NCBI GenBank assembly: GCA_015654725.1
Contig: JAATGI010000393.1
Location: forward strand, 1 to 6,305
DNA length: 6,305 nt
Reading direction: 5' to 3'
DNA from: Rhodospirillales bacterium
GTDB lineage: Bacteria > Pseudomonadota > Alphaproteobacteria > ATCC43930 > CGMCC-115725
The translations under genes and the position numbers were made by a program. The number at the start of each line of letters is the position of its first letter. Within the stretch, counting starts at the first letter, position 1. Below, piece by piece: positions 6,080-6,305 of this stretch. The notes below the pieces were generated by a model. That model was given only the letters and a program-made list of their open reading frames with translations, was not told the DNA's origin and ran no database searches.

Positions 6080-6305
6080 TTTCTACCAACCGCTGCTGAA
6101 AAACTTCAGTGATTACAGGATACTTAACCAGGCCCTTCTCAAACTAAAAACAGGGAAGCGTTTTGAAGTGACCTTCCTGTGGAATTTCCTGTATTACCCA
6201 TGCCCTGTAGGCTAGGCTCCCCAGACCACTTACACATTCGCGACAGGCGTTGACCTTAATTTTTAATCCATCTATTCGATCAGTTCATTATCGGCTCTCT
6301 CTCCA
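6053..6305. other. AT-rich tail of unknown origin adjoining the broken sodB
   Basis: GC content falls to 40-43% in counted blocks (25 of 60 at 6061-6120, 26 of 60 at 6121-6180, 24 of 60 at 6241-6300), against about 65% in the body of the window. No recognisable gene is present. One plus-strand frame is open for 53 codons from 6054 to a TAG at 6213-6215, with no good start. The antisense frame in the same codon register is open from 6284 to a TAG at 6146-6144 (46 codons), then again down to the junction. Neither product resembles a family I can name. Minor structure: a hairpin CTGAA/TTCAG at 6096-6109, and TTCCTGT repeated at 6174-6180 and 6186-6192. I see no clear insertion-sequence terminal repeat. 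Confidence 0.6.

Noticed and set aside
6096..6109. Hairpin CTGAA/TTCAG as terminator or insertion-sequence end
   Set aside because: The stem is only five base pairs, no T-run follows on the plus strand, and no matching inverted copy is seen at the far end of the tail.
6250..6278. Possible outward promoter in the tail, TTGACC with TATTCG at 17-base spacing
   Set aside because: The -10 box matches only three of six positions and no gene follows within the window; AT-rich DNA yields such matches by chance.

Overview
The window looks like chromosomal DNA of a GC-rich alphaproteobacterium, probably of the Rhodospirillales type. The main body is about 65% GC (39 of 60 bases in 4621-4680). The gene order yajC-secD-secF followed by a small Mth938/NDUFAF3-like gene is typical of alphaproteobacteria. 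No rRNA, tRNA, CRISPR array or complete insertion sequence is visible.

Layout: (1) 1-951, plus strand, the 3' part of a membrane-anchored Sel1-repeat protein whose start lies outside the window. (2) 952-2064, minus strand, a glycoside hydrolase family 8 endoglucanase resembling BcsZ/CelY, converging on the Sel1 gene with no base between the two stop codons. (3) 2065-2259, a divergent intergenic region that should hold the promoters of the hydrolase and of the sec operon. (4) 2260-5291, plus strand, yajC, secD and secF, the Sec accessory complex that uses the proton motive force to help pull proteins out of the SecYEG channel. (5) 5328-5711, plus strand, an Mth938-domain protein related to the mitochondrial complex I assembly factor NDUFAF3, preceded by a perfect 16-bp palindrome and a consensus TATAAT box only six bases from the ATG. 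(6) 5720 to about 6052, minus strand, the C-terminal half of an iron superoxide dismutase, cut off abruptly. (7) About 6053-6305, an AT-richer tail (40-43% GC in three counted 60-base blocks) of unknown origin.

How the genes work together: the central block is an ordinary secretion operon. The linked Mth938 gene fits a link between membrane protein insertion and respiratory complex assembly. The Sel1 protein and the GH8 enzyme both appear to be membrane-anchored with periplasmic domains, and may concern the envelope or a secreted glucan, but no cellulose synthase genes are present to support this directly.

The points most worth a second look are the possible leaderless promoter with a palindrome in its spacer at 5293-5328, and the sharp junction near 6050 where superoxide dismutase homology and GC-rich composition stop together. 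That junction is either a mobile-element or rearrangement breakpoint or an assembly misjoin. I did not find a convincing new multi-gene system.
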